In this document: one piece after another, positions 1 through 6,409 of the stretch
Layout of the letters: the number at the start of each line of letters is the position of its first letter
Numbering within the stretch: position 1 is the first letter of the stretch
Origin: Candidatus Bathyarchaeota archaeon
Lineage (GTDB): Archaea; Thermoproteota; Bathyarchaeia; Bathyarchaeales; Bathycorpusculaceae
Reading direction: 5' to 3'
DNA: 9,250 bases
Assembly: GCA_018396615.1 (NCBI GenBank)
Contig: JAGTQT010000002.1
Coordinates: 8,236 to 17,485 of the forward strand
Made by a program: the position numbers and the translations under genes
The notes under the pieces: model-generated
Told to the model about the DNA's origin: nothing
Seen by the model: the letters and a program-made list of their open reading frames with translations, nothing else
The model's database searches: none

Positions 1-237
1 GAGAACCGTGCCTACCAAAGCAATGATTAAAGCTTCGGTCATAAGGGCTCTTTTTTTGCCTACCACAATTAACCCTGCAATATAGAGAACCAGAGTCAGA
101 ACTATGAGGTTAACAAAAAAGATGGTAAGCGAGAAAATCAGTTTGGATTCCTCTGGAATAAGTTCCCACCATGGCTTGCTGGCAACTGCCTCTAAGCTTT
201 TTGCAAGTATTAATTGAAAAACTATGGATGGCTGCAT
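1..237 (-). CDS. Membrane protein, N-terminal part (runs off left edge)
   Basis: A minus-strand reading frame opens with ATG at 237-235 and stays open to base 1, giving 79 codons with no stop. The protein begins MQPSIVFQLILAKSLEAV. It has a short amphipathic N-terminus, a long hydrophobic stretch at residues 33-59 (a likely membrane span), a positive GKKR turn at 60-63, and a second hydrophobic stretch from about residue 67 into the edge. An in-frame TAG lies a few codons upstream of the ATG with no better start between. A TATA-like element lies about 43 nt upstream. The gene is divergent from the thiolase gene. I do not recognise the family. The frame is supported by its continuous membrane-protein character, not by a domain match. 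Confidence 0.7.
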   Translation of the reverse strand, partial: MQPSIVFQLILAKSLEAVASKPWWELIPEESKLIFSLTIFFVNLIVLTLVLYIAGLIVVGKKRALMTEALIIALVGTVL

Positions 238-276
238 CCGAAATCCCTTGCCCGCCTAGCCTATCCCTTAAAGCAA

Positions 277-286
277 GATAAAAGCC
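277..286 (-). promoter_or_regulatory. TATA-like promoter of the left-edge membrane protein
   Basis: On the minus strand this reads GGCTTTTATC. It lies about 43 nt before the ATG at 237, so a start site 26 nt downstream would give a leader of roughly 17 nt. The bases GATAA and TTATC (277-281 and 287-291) form a small inverted repeat over the element that could be an operator. This is inference from spacing and composition. Confidence 0.35.
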
Positions 287-315
287 TTATCGATTCTGTA
301 GATGGCGATTTTGGC

Positions 316-330
316 AAACGCTTAATAGTC
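316..330 (+). promoter_or_regulatory. BRE/TATA promoter of the thiolase-HMGCS operon
   Basis: The sequence is AAACGCTTAATAGTC. The AT-rich core is centred about 50 nt before the ATG at 375, which predicts a start site near 350 and a leader of about 25 nt holding the ribosome site AGGTG (364-368), 6 nt from the ATG. The same 15-mer with one change lies upstream of the Yip1-like gene, which supports it being a real element. Confidence 0.55.
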
Positions 331-374
331 ATGTTTTAAGGCATATCTGGTTACTGACGAGAAAGGTGTAAAGT

Positions 375-1577
375 ATGCCCATCCGCCCCGCCATAGTGGC
401 AGTAGGAAGAACAAAATTTGGCGAACACTACGAAAAAGAGCCGGAAAAGCTGATTGAAGAAGCATGGCTCAAAGCCTCTATGGAAGCTGGCGTCGAACGC
501 CGCGACCTAGAAGCATGCTATCTTTCAGACTACTTTCTTCCAATAACAAACAAGCTTGGACTAGAAGAAGGCTTCCTCTCCGAGCTCACCGAACTTCACG
601 TTCCAATGGAGGTTACGCGCTCATTTAGCTCTGCTCTGTCAAATGCTTGCAATGCCATACAGTCCGGAAAACACAGCATAGTCCTTGTTGGCGGAATTGA
701 AAAAATGACTGATCGCTGGGACAAAATCAGAGACGACCTCATGCTGTTAGAAGACCCTTGGAGCTACTATGCTGGATGCACTCCAGAAGCAAACCATGAA
801 CTGATGCTGCGGGCTTACATAAAAAAACATGGCGTTGAAGGAGACGACCTCCAAAAGTTCAATCTAGCTTTAGCCCACATCTCGGTCAAAAACCACCTGC
901 ATGCAACAAAAAACGAGTATGCACAGTATCAGAGAAAGATAACGGTTGAACAAGTCTTAAACGCGAGGAAGGAAGCAAGAAAACCGCTAGGGCTTTACGA
1001 TTATGCTCCTGTATCAGATGGCGCTGCAATCCTCATCCTAGTCAACGAGCAAGTCGCAGAAAATTTTGCAAGCAAACCGGTCTATATTCTTGGCGCAGCT
1101 TCCGCAACAGACTACCTCTCGTATCCGGCAAGAGAAGATTTAACGCATTTTATCGTAACTGAACTTGCCATGAAAAAAGCTCTCAAGACAGCGGGAATAG
1201 GCCTTTGGGACATGGGAATCGTTGAGCTTTATGACCAGTCAACAGTTATGGAAATGATCTCGCTTGAGGATCTCGGCTTCTGTCAACGGGGAAAGGCATG
1301 GACCACAGTATATGAAAGTTGCCGAGACTACAGGGGATACTACGAGATAGACGGGAAAAAGCTTTTTGTAAACATGAACGGCGGACTGAAAGCTGACGGA
1401 AACCCTTTAGGAGCTACTGGAGGGGCTCAGATCTTCGAGCTGGTCAAACAGTTGAGAGGCGAAGCAGGAGAGAGGCAGGTTAAATTTGAAAAGGAACCTG
1501 TTTACGGCTGTGCTCTTGAACTAGAAGGATTTGGGACGAAGGGCTACGTTTACATCCTTGGGAGGAACAAGACGTGA
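375..1577 (+). CDS. Thiolase-fold protein lacking catalytic residues (archaeal thiolase/SCP-x type)
   Basis: The 400-residue protein covers the whole archaeal thiolase family length. Family landmarks are clear: an N-terminal AIVAVGRTKFGE, VLVGGIEKM (103-111), a PVSDGAA segment (212-218), MISLEDLGF (294-302) and NGGLKADGNPLGATGGAQ (335-352). Active thiolases use a nucleophilic Cys before the VLVxGxEKM segment; there is no Cys between residues 48 and 92, and the site falls at Thr81 to Phe84 depending on gap placement. The HDxF His is Tyr286, the GHPxGATG His is Asn343, and the C-terminal HN pair is Leu-Glu (381-382). The protein is therefore probably unable to do normal Claisen condensation, although the fold is intact and there is no frameshift. 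It overlaps the downstream DUF35-HMGCS gene by 4 nt, so the two are translated together and probably form one complex. The start ATG has AGGTG 6 nt upstream. The family assignment is firm; loss of activity is inference. Confidence 0.9.
   Translation: MPIRPAIVAVGRTKFGEHYEKEPEKLIEEAWLKASMEAGVERRDLEACYLSDYFLPITNKLGLEEGFLSELTELHVPMEVTRSFSSALSNACNAIQSGKHSIVLVGGIEKMTDRWDKIRDDLMLLEDPWSYYAGCTPEANHELMLRAYIKKHGVEGDDLQKFNLALAHISVKNHLHATKNEYAQYQRKITVEQVLNARKEARKPLGLYDYAPVSDGAAILILVNEQVAENFASKPVYILGAASATDYLSYPAREDLTHFIVTELAMKKALKTAGIGLWDMGIVELYDQSTVMEMISLEDLGFCQRGKAWTTVYESCRDYRGYYEIDGKKLFVNMNGGLKADGNPLGATGGAQIFELVKQLRGEAGERQVKFEKEPVYGCALELEGFGTKGYVYILGRNKT
1561..1565 (+). promoter_or_regulatory. Shine-Dalgarno site GGAGG for the GTG start of the HMGCS fusion
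   Basis: GGAGG lies inside the end of the thiolase gene, 8 nt before the GTG at 1574. This supports GTG as the start and a GTGA stop/start overlap with translational coupling. Confidence 0.75.
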
Positions 1578-3082
1578 GCAGTGAACCAATAGAAAGAAGA
1601 GTCTCCTACCTCGGCGATAGGCTGAGAGCAACATGCTGCCAGATATGCGGTAAAGAATACTTCGAAATAAGAGACTACTGCGGCAACTGCGGAAGAAAAA
1701 GCTTTGGAAAAATGGTTTCCACAGACCTATTCTATGAGATGGGCAAACTTGAAGCATGCACGTTGGTGAATGAGCCTACAAACAAATTTACAAAGCTTGG
1801 TAACTACATCTATGGAGTAATCAGCTTTCACGATGGCAAAGTCCGTGTGCCGGGAAGACTGACTGATCGAATAATCAAAGACAGTGATGAAATAGATTTT
1901 TCAGCCTTAGAGGAGCGAAATGTTGTTCCAAGATTTCGAAGGCGCTATTCAGTTGATAAAAGCGACGTGATCCCAACGATCTCTCTGGCTTTCACATTTG
2001 CAGACGAGTACTATCCTTATCAAGCTTATACAATCTGTAAGCCTGTTAAGGAGTATGATTCACCGGGCATAGTTGGCTATGGGGTTTACACTTCAAAGTT
2101 TCGGATAAGGGAGGCAAACATTGAGCGCTCTGTTCCGTTTATCGATGAGGACTCGATAAGCGCGGCAGTGGAAGCTGGAAAACTTGCCCTCACACACTCA
2201 GGAATAGCCAGTTCTGACGTAGGTAAGATATATGTTGGCTCAGAGTCCAATCCCTACGCTGTGAAGCCCATTGCTTCCAAAGTTGCCCAGGTTCTGAAGC
2301 TTGGCGAAGAAGAGGAAGACGTGCAAAGCGTTGACGCAGTTGACACCGAGTTTGCATGCAAAGCCGCCACAAGCATGTTTAAAGATGCAGCGTCGCTGGT
2401 TAACTATGAGAAGTCTCACATCAAAAATGCAATAGTGATAGGTTCGGATAATTCACAAGCTGCTCCACGAGACTGTCCAGGCGGAGAGCTAGACCTTTTT
2501 GTGGGCTACGGCGCTGCAGCCTTCATCTTCGGCAAACACGATGTAATAGCTGAGATAGAAGGATGGTACTCGTGCACCTCGGACACTCCTGACTTCTGGC
2601 GACGCGACGGGGAACACCATCCCATGCACGGAGGCAGATTTACAGGAGACCCTGCATACTTTAAGCACGTGAGGAAAGCTGCAAAGAAGCTGATGGAGCG
2701 CCTAGGTCTTCAACCTAGCGATGTCAACTATTTTGTCGCGCATCAGCCAAATGCCCAATTTCCAGTGAGAGTCGCAAAAGAGCTAGGATTCAAAGAGGAC
2801 CAGTACATGCCGTCACTGCAAGTTGTTAAATTTGGTAACACCTATTCAGGCGCTTCACCTCTAGGTCTCGCAGCCATTCTTGATGTAGCGAAGCCTAACG
2901 AGAGGATTCTAGTCTCAAGCTATGGCTCAGGCGCTGGAAGCGATGCCTACTCATTTGTGACAACAAGCCAGATTCTTGACAAGCGGCAACGCCAAAAAAT
3001 GACGGTGCGCTACCAAGCACAAAACCCCTTCATAGAATACGTGGACTACGCGACTTACAGGCGCCTAAAGATGGGCATGTGA
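1574..3082 (+). CDS. Fused DUF35 (zinc ribbon/OB-fold) and HMG-CoA synthase
   Basis: Residues 1-160 are a DUF35-type acyl-CoA binding module: a zinc ribbon with CxxC pairs at 22/25 and 36/39, then an OB-fold containing GKVRVPGRLTD (88-98). Residues about 165-502 are an archaeal hydroxymethylglutaryl-CoA synthase, which condenses acetyl-CoA with acetoacetyl-CoA in the mevalonate pathway. Its active site looks complete: Glu224 in VGSESNPYAVKP, nucleophile Cys262 in EFACKA, His390 in AHQPNAQFP, GNTYSG (421-426) and GSGAGSDA (451-458). A C-terminal EYVDYATYRR is also family-typical. In most archaea DUF35 is a separate small gene after the thiolase; here it is joined to the N-terminus of the synthase. 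Between FRIREANI and ERSVPFIDED, a segment of about 17 residues usual in archaeal HMGCS seems missing. The start is GTG, with GGAGG upstream and a 4-nt overlap with the thiolase-like gene. Synthase activity is likely; the exact substrate is less sure given the altered partner. Confidence 0.92.
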   Translation: MSSEPIERRVSYLGDRLRATCCQICGKEYFEIRDYCGNCGRKSFGKMVSTDLFYEMGKLEACTLVNEPTNKFTKLGNYIYGVISFHDGKVRVPGRLTDRIIKDSDEIDFSALEERNVVPRFRRRYSVDKSDVIPTISLAFTFADEYYPYQAYTICKPVKEYDSPGIVGYGVYTSKFRIREANIERSVPFIDEDSISAAVEAGKLALTHSGIASSDVGKIYVGSESNPYAVKPIASKVAQVLKLGEEEEDVQSVDAVDTEFACKAATSMFKDAASLVNYEKSHIKNAIVIGSDNSQAAPRDCPGGELDLFVGYGAAAFIFGKHDVIAEIEGWYSCTSDTPDFWRRDGEHHPMHGGRFTGDPAYFKHVRKAAKKLMERLGLQPSDVNYFVAHQPNAQFPVRVAKELGFKEDQYMPSLQVVKFGNTYSGASPLGLAAILDVAKPNERILVSSYGSGAGSDAYSFVTTSQILDKRQRQKMTVRYQAQNPFIEYVDYATYRRLKMGM

Positions 3083-3083
3083 T

Positions 3084-3098
3084 AAACCCTTAATAGTC
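3084..3098 (+). promoter_or_regulatory. Promoter-like element before the Yip1-like gene
   Basis: AAACCCTTAATAGTC differs by one base from the element at 316-330. It lies just after the HMGCS stop. The core is only about 19 nt from the ATG at 3112, shorter than the usual 26 nt to a start site. The mRNA may therefore begin at or after this ATG, and translation may use TTG at 3124 or 3130 in the same frame. Confidence 0.45.
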
Positions 3099-3111
3099 TA
3101 GATAACAACTC

Positions 3112-4296
3112 ATGGAGCGAGGTTTGCAGTTGTTTGCCTTTGGAATATTCAAAGTCATCTACGCCCCACATAAGGCGCTGAAAGAAATCATCCAAAACCC
3201 CAAGTACTATGGGCCAATCTTGGTGCTTGTCCTCTTTGTTGCTTCAAATGTTGGACTTACCTATGTTACAGCATCTAAGCCTTTTTCTGAGCAAACGCTG
3301 CCAAAGGCTTCAGAGTTTGATGCGTGGACAGAGAACAGCACGCTTTGGACAGCTGACGCCAACGTAGCGATCAGCGAGAATGCGGATCATATCAACGGCT
3401 CCTACTATGGGAACAAAAGCATCGAGTTCTCCTTGACCAACGCTTACCACGCGTGGATGCGGCTTAGCGATATCGGGCCCGTCAACTGCACGGGGGCTTT
3501 AGGCTTCAAGAACATGTCTTTTAGAGTTAAACTTAACTACCCCAATACCACAGCGATTACCAATGCAACCGTATTTCTTGAGTCAGGCACAGCGAATTAT
3601 TTCCAGTACAACATAACAGAAGCCACATCTGCAGCTAACAAAACAGTGTGGAACAACTTCACTCTGCCCTTAGGCGTTGGAAGCGGCTGGACAGAGAGCA
3701 GCGATCAAGCCGACTGGGGAAACATTACGGTTATACAGTTCGAGTTCGCTTTGTCATCAAGCACAAACATGACAATACTTATGGATGGGCTATTCTTCAG
3801 AGGTGTCTATAGGTCGCCGATTGAACAGGAGGGAGAAATTATACTTGCGTACTCCGCCGCATATTCCGTCATGCAGTTTTTAGTTCACTGGATTCTTTTT
3901 GCAGTATCTTTGTTAATGCTTGCTAGGCTTTTGGGTGCGCAGGTGGGTTTGCGACCTTTTACTGTGGTGATAGGCTTTGTGCTTATAACGATGGTTGTGC
4001 AGACATTGGTAAACATTGCGCTGTACTCTACTTTGCCTTCGATCCGTTACCCGCTGGAACTTTTCGGCGGTCCAAGCAACGAGGCTCAAGTAATCTACAA
4101 CAAGATTGCTGAAGAAATTGGCTTGGTTGCTCAGCTTGTTGGCATAGTCGGGTTTTTAGCGTTTTTCTGGACGATTTTTCTCGGCGGAATAGCTACTAGA
4201 CAGTTGACAGGGTTCTCTTGGTCTAAAAGTCTCTTGCTTGCGGCTGCCGCCTATATGGTCAGCATACTTGTTCAAGGGTTGTTACTTCAATTTTAA
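3112..4296 (+). CDS. Yip1-like membrane protein with a sequon-rich extracytoplasmic beta domain
   Basis: The 394-residue protein has a short N-terminal cytoplasmic segment with the phrase IYAPHKALKEIIQNPKYYGP (17-36), a start often seen in archaeal Yip1-family proteins. One span follows (about 34-54), then an outer domain (about 56-240) and four more spans (about 247-275, 283-305, 335-360, 372-392). The outer domain has alternating hydrophobic strands and a WNNFTLPLG...DWGNITVIQFEF pattern resembling jelly-roll, carbohydrate-binding-type beta sandwiches. It holds twelve NxS/T sequons (N75, 95, 101, 125, 134, 145, 151, 167, 176, 182, 204, 219). The C-terminal RQLTGFSWSKSLLLAAAAY also fits Yip1. 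Its function is unknown; the ABC exporter genes downstream suggest an envelope role. No clear ribosome site precedes the ATG, so the start may be leaderless or shifted to a nearby TTG. The topology is prediction by eye. Confidence 0.75.
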   Translation: MERGLQLFAFGIFKVIYAPHKALKEIIQNPKYYGPILVLVLFVASNVGLTYVTASKPFSEQTLPKASEFDAWTENSTLWTADANVAISENADHINGSYYGNKSIEFSLTNAYHAWMRLSDIGPVNCTGALGFKNMSFRVKLNYPNTTAITNATVFLESGTANYFQYNITEATSAANKTVWNNFTLPLGVGSGWTESSDQADWGNITVIQFEFALSSSTNMTILMDGLFFRGVYRSPIEQEGEIILAYSAAYSVMQFLVHWILFAVSLLMLARLLGAQVGLRPFTVVIGFVLITMVVQTLVNIALYSTLPSIRYPLELFGGPSNEAQVIYNKIAEEIGLVAQLVGIVGFLAFFWTIFLGGIATRQLTGFSWSKSLLLAAAAYMVSILVQGLLLQF

Positions 4297-4303
4297 ACAA
4301 TCC

Positions 4304-4311
4304 TTATAAAG
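4304..4311 (+). promoter_or_regulatory. TATA box of the ABC transporter operon
   Basis: TTATAAAG lies just after the Yip1-like stop codon. A start site 26 nt downstream would fall near 4333, giving a leader of about 25 nt before the ATG at 4358. The ABC genes thus appear to have their own promoter. Confidence 0.6.
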
Positions 4312-4343
4312 AAGAACCAGCCGTGCATTAACCTATTTCAACT

Positions 4344-4348
4344 AGGTG
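4344..4348 (+). promoter_or_regulatory. Shine-Dalgarno site that favours ATG 4358
   Basis: AGGTG lies 9 nt before the ATG at 4358. It overlaps the alternative GTG at 4346, which therefore cannot be served by it; this argues for the shorter protein. Confidence 0.6.
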
Positions 4349-4357
4349 GCAGCGTTT

Positions 4358-5059
4358 ATGGCAAAAATTCTTGAGGTTCGAGAAGTCCAAAAAAGCTATC
4401 AGATAGGCAAGATAGCGGTTCCCGCTTTAAGGGGAGTAAGCTTCGATGTGAAAGAGGGCGAGTTTCTGGCAATTTTTGGTCCTTCAGGAAGCGGGAAATC
4501 GACATTGCTTCATCTGATGGGCGGTTTAGATCGTCCAGACACAGGCGAAATTATTGTTGACGGAGATAATCTTCAGAAGTTATCTGACGACGTGCTGGCC
4601 GAGCTTCGTCTAAGGAAGATTGGCTTTGTTTTTCAGTTTTTTAATCTGCTTCCTAGATTAACAGCCTTGCGAAACGTTGAGTTGCCCTTGACAATTGCAG
4701 GAGTGCCTGAAAGACAGGGACTGGAGAAAGCAGCGTCTCTTTTGAAGCTTATGGGACTTGAAGCCCGCATGGATCACAGACCTTCTGAACTCAGCGGTGG
4801 AGAACAGCAGCGTGTTGCTATGGCGAGAGCTCTTGTTAATAGTCCGAAGATTGTTTTGGCGGATGAGCCTACTGGGAATCTTGACACCAAAACTGGTTGG
4901 GAGATTGTTCAGCTTATGCAGAGGTTGAATAAAGAGAAGGGGCAGACCTTCATCATAATAACGCATGACCCTCATATTGCGGAGACCGCCGATCGCATGA
5001 TCTTCTTGAAAGATGGGCTGGTTGAAGCGGTTAAAGAGGCGCCTCGGAGGAACGCCTAA
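4358..5059 (+). CDS. ABC transporter ATP-binding protein, MacB/LolD type
   Basis: This 233-residue ATPase would power a MacB/LolCDE-like transporter from the cytoplasmic face. All nucleotide-binding motifs are present, numbered from the ATG at 4358: Walker A GPSGSGKST (41-49), Q-loop Gln93 in FVFQFFNLLPRLTA, signature LSGGEQQR (145-152), Walker B IVLADE (165-170), D-loop NLDT (174-177) and H-loop His203 in ITHDP. FQFFNLLP and DEPTGNLD are typical of the MacB/LolD/FtsE group. A longer form from GTG 4346 (four extra residues) is possible, but the ribosome site favours ATG 4358. Its stop TAA shares one base with the permease ATG (TAATG), so the two are co-translated. The substrate cannot be told; lipids, peptides or small toxic molecules are all known for this group. 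Confidence 0.93.
   Translation: MAKILEVREVQKSYQIGKIAVPALRGVSFDVKEGEFLAIFGPSGSGKSTLLHLMGGLDRPDTGEIIVDGDNLQKLSDDVLAELRLRKIGFVFQFFNLLPRLTALRNVELPLTIAGVPERQGLEKAASLLKLMGLEARMDHRPSELSGGEQQRVAMARALVNSPKIVLADEPTGNLDTKTGWEIVQLMQRLNKEKGQTFIIITHDPHIAETADRMIFLKDGLVEAVKEAPRRNA
5046..5050 (+). promoter_or_regulatory. Shine-Dalgarno site GGAGG of the permease
   Basis: GGAGG lies within the last codons of the ATPase gene, 8 nt before the ATG at 5059. It supports that start over the second ATG at 5065. Confidence 0.7.
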
Positions 5060-6321
5060 TGAAAATGAGCAGAATAATTTCTATAGCCTGGGGAAACATG
5101 AAGCAGCGAAGACTAAGAACCTCTCTTACAACGCTTGGCGTAGTCATAGGTATAACGGCAATTATAGGTTTAGCTTCTCTGGGCGAAGGCTTTAGGCTTG
5201 AGATAAGAAACCGGATGCAGCAGGGATTTGAGCTTGATATCCTTATAGTGATTCCTGGCAGCTTTACGACGGGTCTAGGCGAGTTCGAGCCACAAGAAGT
5301 CAGCAGAGTTCGAAATGTAAGTGGGGCGGCGTCTGTTGCTCCCTTGATGACTCTGCCGAGAACAAGACTGCTGAATGAGGAAGGTGAGCCTCTTAACGCG
5401 TTGACTGTTGCGGGCGTGAATTTTCAGGAACTGGCTCAGATGCTGCCTGAACGACTTGCGCCACTTGAGGGGTCGATTCCGTCAGCGGGCGAAAATAACA
5501 CTATAGTGTTAGGGTACAAAGCCTGTTTTCTTAATGAGTCAACTCGCTTAGTTAATGTTGGCGATAACGTGACCGTTCAGTTTGGGGCTGCTCCTTACAA
5601 CGTGACTAAGGAGCTTAAGGTGGCTGCGATACTGGAGAAGAGTGGTACTTCTGGGATAACTAACTTCGATTATTGGGCGTTCATTCCGGCAAATACGACC
5701 TTTAGTCTCATGAAGCGGGAAGTCTACAACATAATTCTGGTGAAGGTCTCTGATGTTGAGGAATCTGAAGAGGTGGGAAGAAACGTTGAGGCGGTTTTCG
5801 ATAACCCCTATTCAGTTAGTGTCCTTGTGCCCTTAGCTTTCATGCGTCAAGTAGACCGCATTTTGAACATTGTTCAGATTTTTCTGATGTCCATAGCCTC
5901 GATATCGCTTCTCGTCGCCGGCATAGGGATAATGAATATTATGACTGTTTCGGTTATGGAGCGGACGCGTGAAATTGGCATACTGAAAGCCATAGGCGCA
6001 AAAAGCCGCACTGTGCTGACAATGTTTCTCGCTGAGGCGATGCTGATAGGGCTTATCGGTGGCTTGATTGGGATGTTAACTGGTTACGGAATTTCTTATG
6101 GGTTTGCTTATGGCTTGTCAAATCTTATCCAGTCACAACAAAGCAGCGAAGTAGCATATCGAACCCAGAATCCTGAAAGGTTGAGTATTAATCCTGTTTT
6201 CTCGCCTGAATGGACGGTGATCGCGTTTGTATTCGCTATAGTTGTCTGCGTGGTTTTTGGGCTTTATCCTGCTCGAAAAGCGGCAAAGCTTGATCCTGTA
6301 AATGCGCTGAGGTATGAATGA
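5059..6321 (+). CDS. ABC transporter permease, MacB/FtsX family
   Basis: The 420-residue protein has the standard MacB layout: a cytoplasmic N-terminal helix with QRRLRTSLTTLGVVIG leading into span 1 (21-43), a large extracytoplasmic domain (about 45-265), and a FtsX domain of three spans (about 269-295, 322-352, 384-404). Family marks are MERTREIGILKAIGA (300-314), LYPARKAAKLDPVNALRYE at the C-terminus, and AGIGIMNIM (287-295). The outer domain holds six NxS/T sequons (N86, 146, 159, 170, 181, 212), consistent with archaeal N-glycosylation. It works as a dimer with the ATPase encoded just upstream and probably moves a substrate by a mechanotransmission cycle, as described for MacB. There is no separate outer-membrane partner gene, as expected for an archaeon. 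It ends before a convergent gene. Confidence 0.93.
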   Translation: MKMSRIISIAWGNMKQRRLRTSLTTLGVVIGITAIIGLASLGEGFRLEIRNRMQQGFELDILIVIPGSFTTGLGEFEPQEVSRVRNVSGAASVAPLMTLPRTRLLNEEGEPLNALTVAGVNFQELAQMLPERLAPLEGSIPSAGENNTIVLGYKACFLNESTRLVNVGDNVTVQFGAAPYNVTKELKVAAILEKSGTSGITNFDYWAFIPANTTFSLMKREVYNIILVKVSDVEESEEVGRNVEAVFDNPYSVSVLVPLAFMRQVDRILNIVQIFLMSIASISLLVAGIGIMNIMTVSVMERTREIGILKAIGAKSRTVLTMFLAEAMLIGLIGGLIGMLTGYGISYGFAYGLSNLIQSQQSSEVAYRTQNPERLSINPVFSPEWTVIAFVFAIVVCVVFGLYPARKAAKLDPVNALRYE

Positions 6322-6373
6322 TCATCTGAAAAAAGCGAACTCGTGTTGCTTGTTTCTTGGAAAAGATTGATGT

Positions 6374-6405
6374 AAAAAAGAAAAATTGTGGCCTTTTATT
6401 TGGCC
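6374..6405 (-). terminator. Hairpin plus U-run terminator after the coiled-coil gene
   Basis: Read on the minus strand, GGCC, an 8-nt loop and GGCC form a 4-bp stem (arms 6402-6405 and 6390-6393). It is followed by a T-rich stretch TTTTTCTTTTTT (6385-6374). Archaeal termination needs mainly the U-run. It lies just past the stop codon at 6410-6412, in the convergent gap between the permease and this gene. The opposite strand has no comparable T-run. Confidence 0.55.
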
Positions 6406-6409
6406 GAGT

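Noticed and set aside
1521..1757. Minus-strand ORF of 78 codons across the thiolase/HMGCS junction
   Set aside because: It lies opposite two well-supported coding regions, its translation is Arg/Ser/Leu-rich with no domain character, and it has no promoter or ribosome site.
375..3082. Reading the thiolase gene as a decayed pseudogene
   Set aside because: The frame is intact over full length, keeps all structural motifs and is translationally coupled to the synthase fusion, which fits a retained pseudoenzyme better than decay.
4658..4975. Minus-strand ORF of 105 codons inside the ABC ATPase gene
   Set aside because: It is the antisense of the conserved signature and Walker B region, so its length follows from the codon pattern of the real gene.
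5013..5195. Plus-strand 60-codon ORF across the ATPase/permease junction
   Set aside because: It overlaps the ends of both verified genes in another frame; the TAATG junction with GGAGG explains the region.
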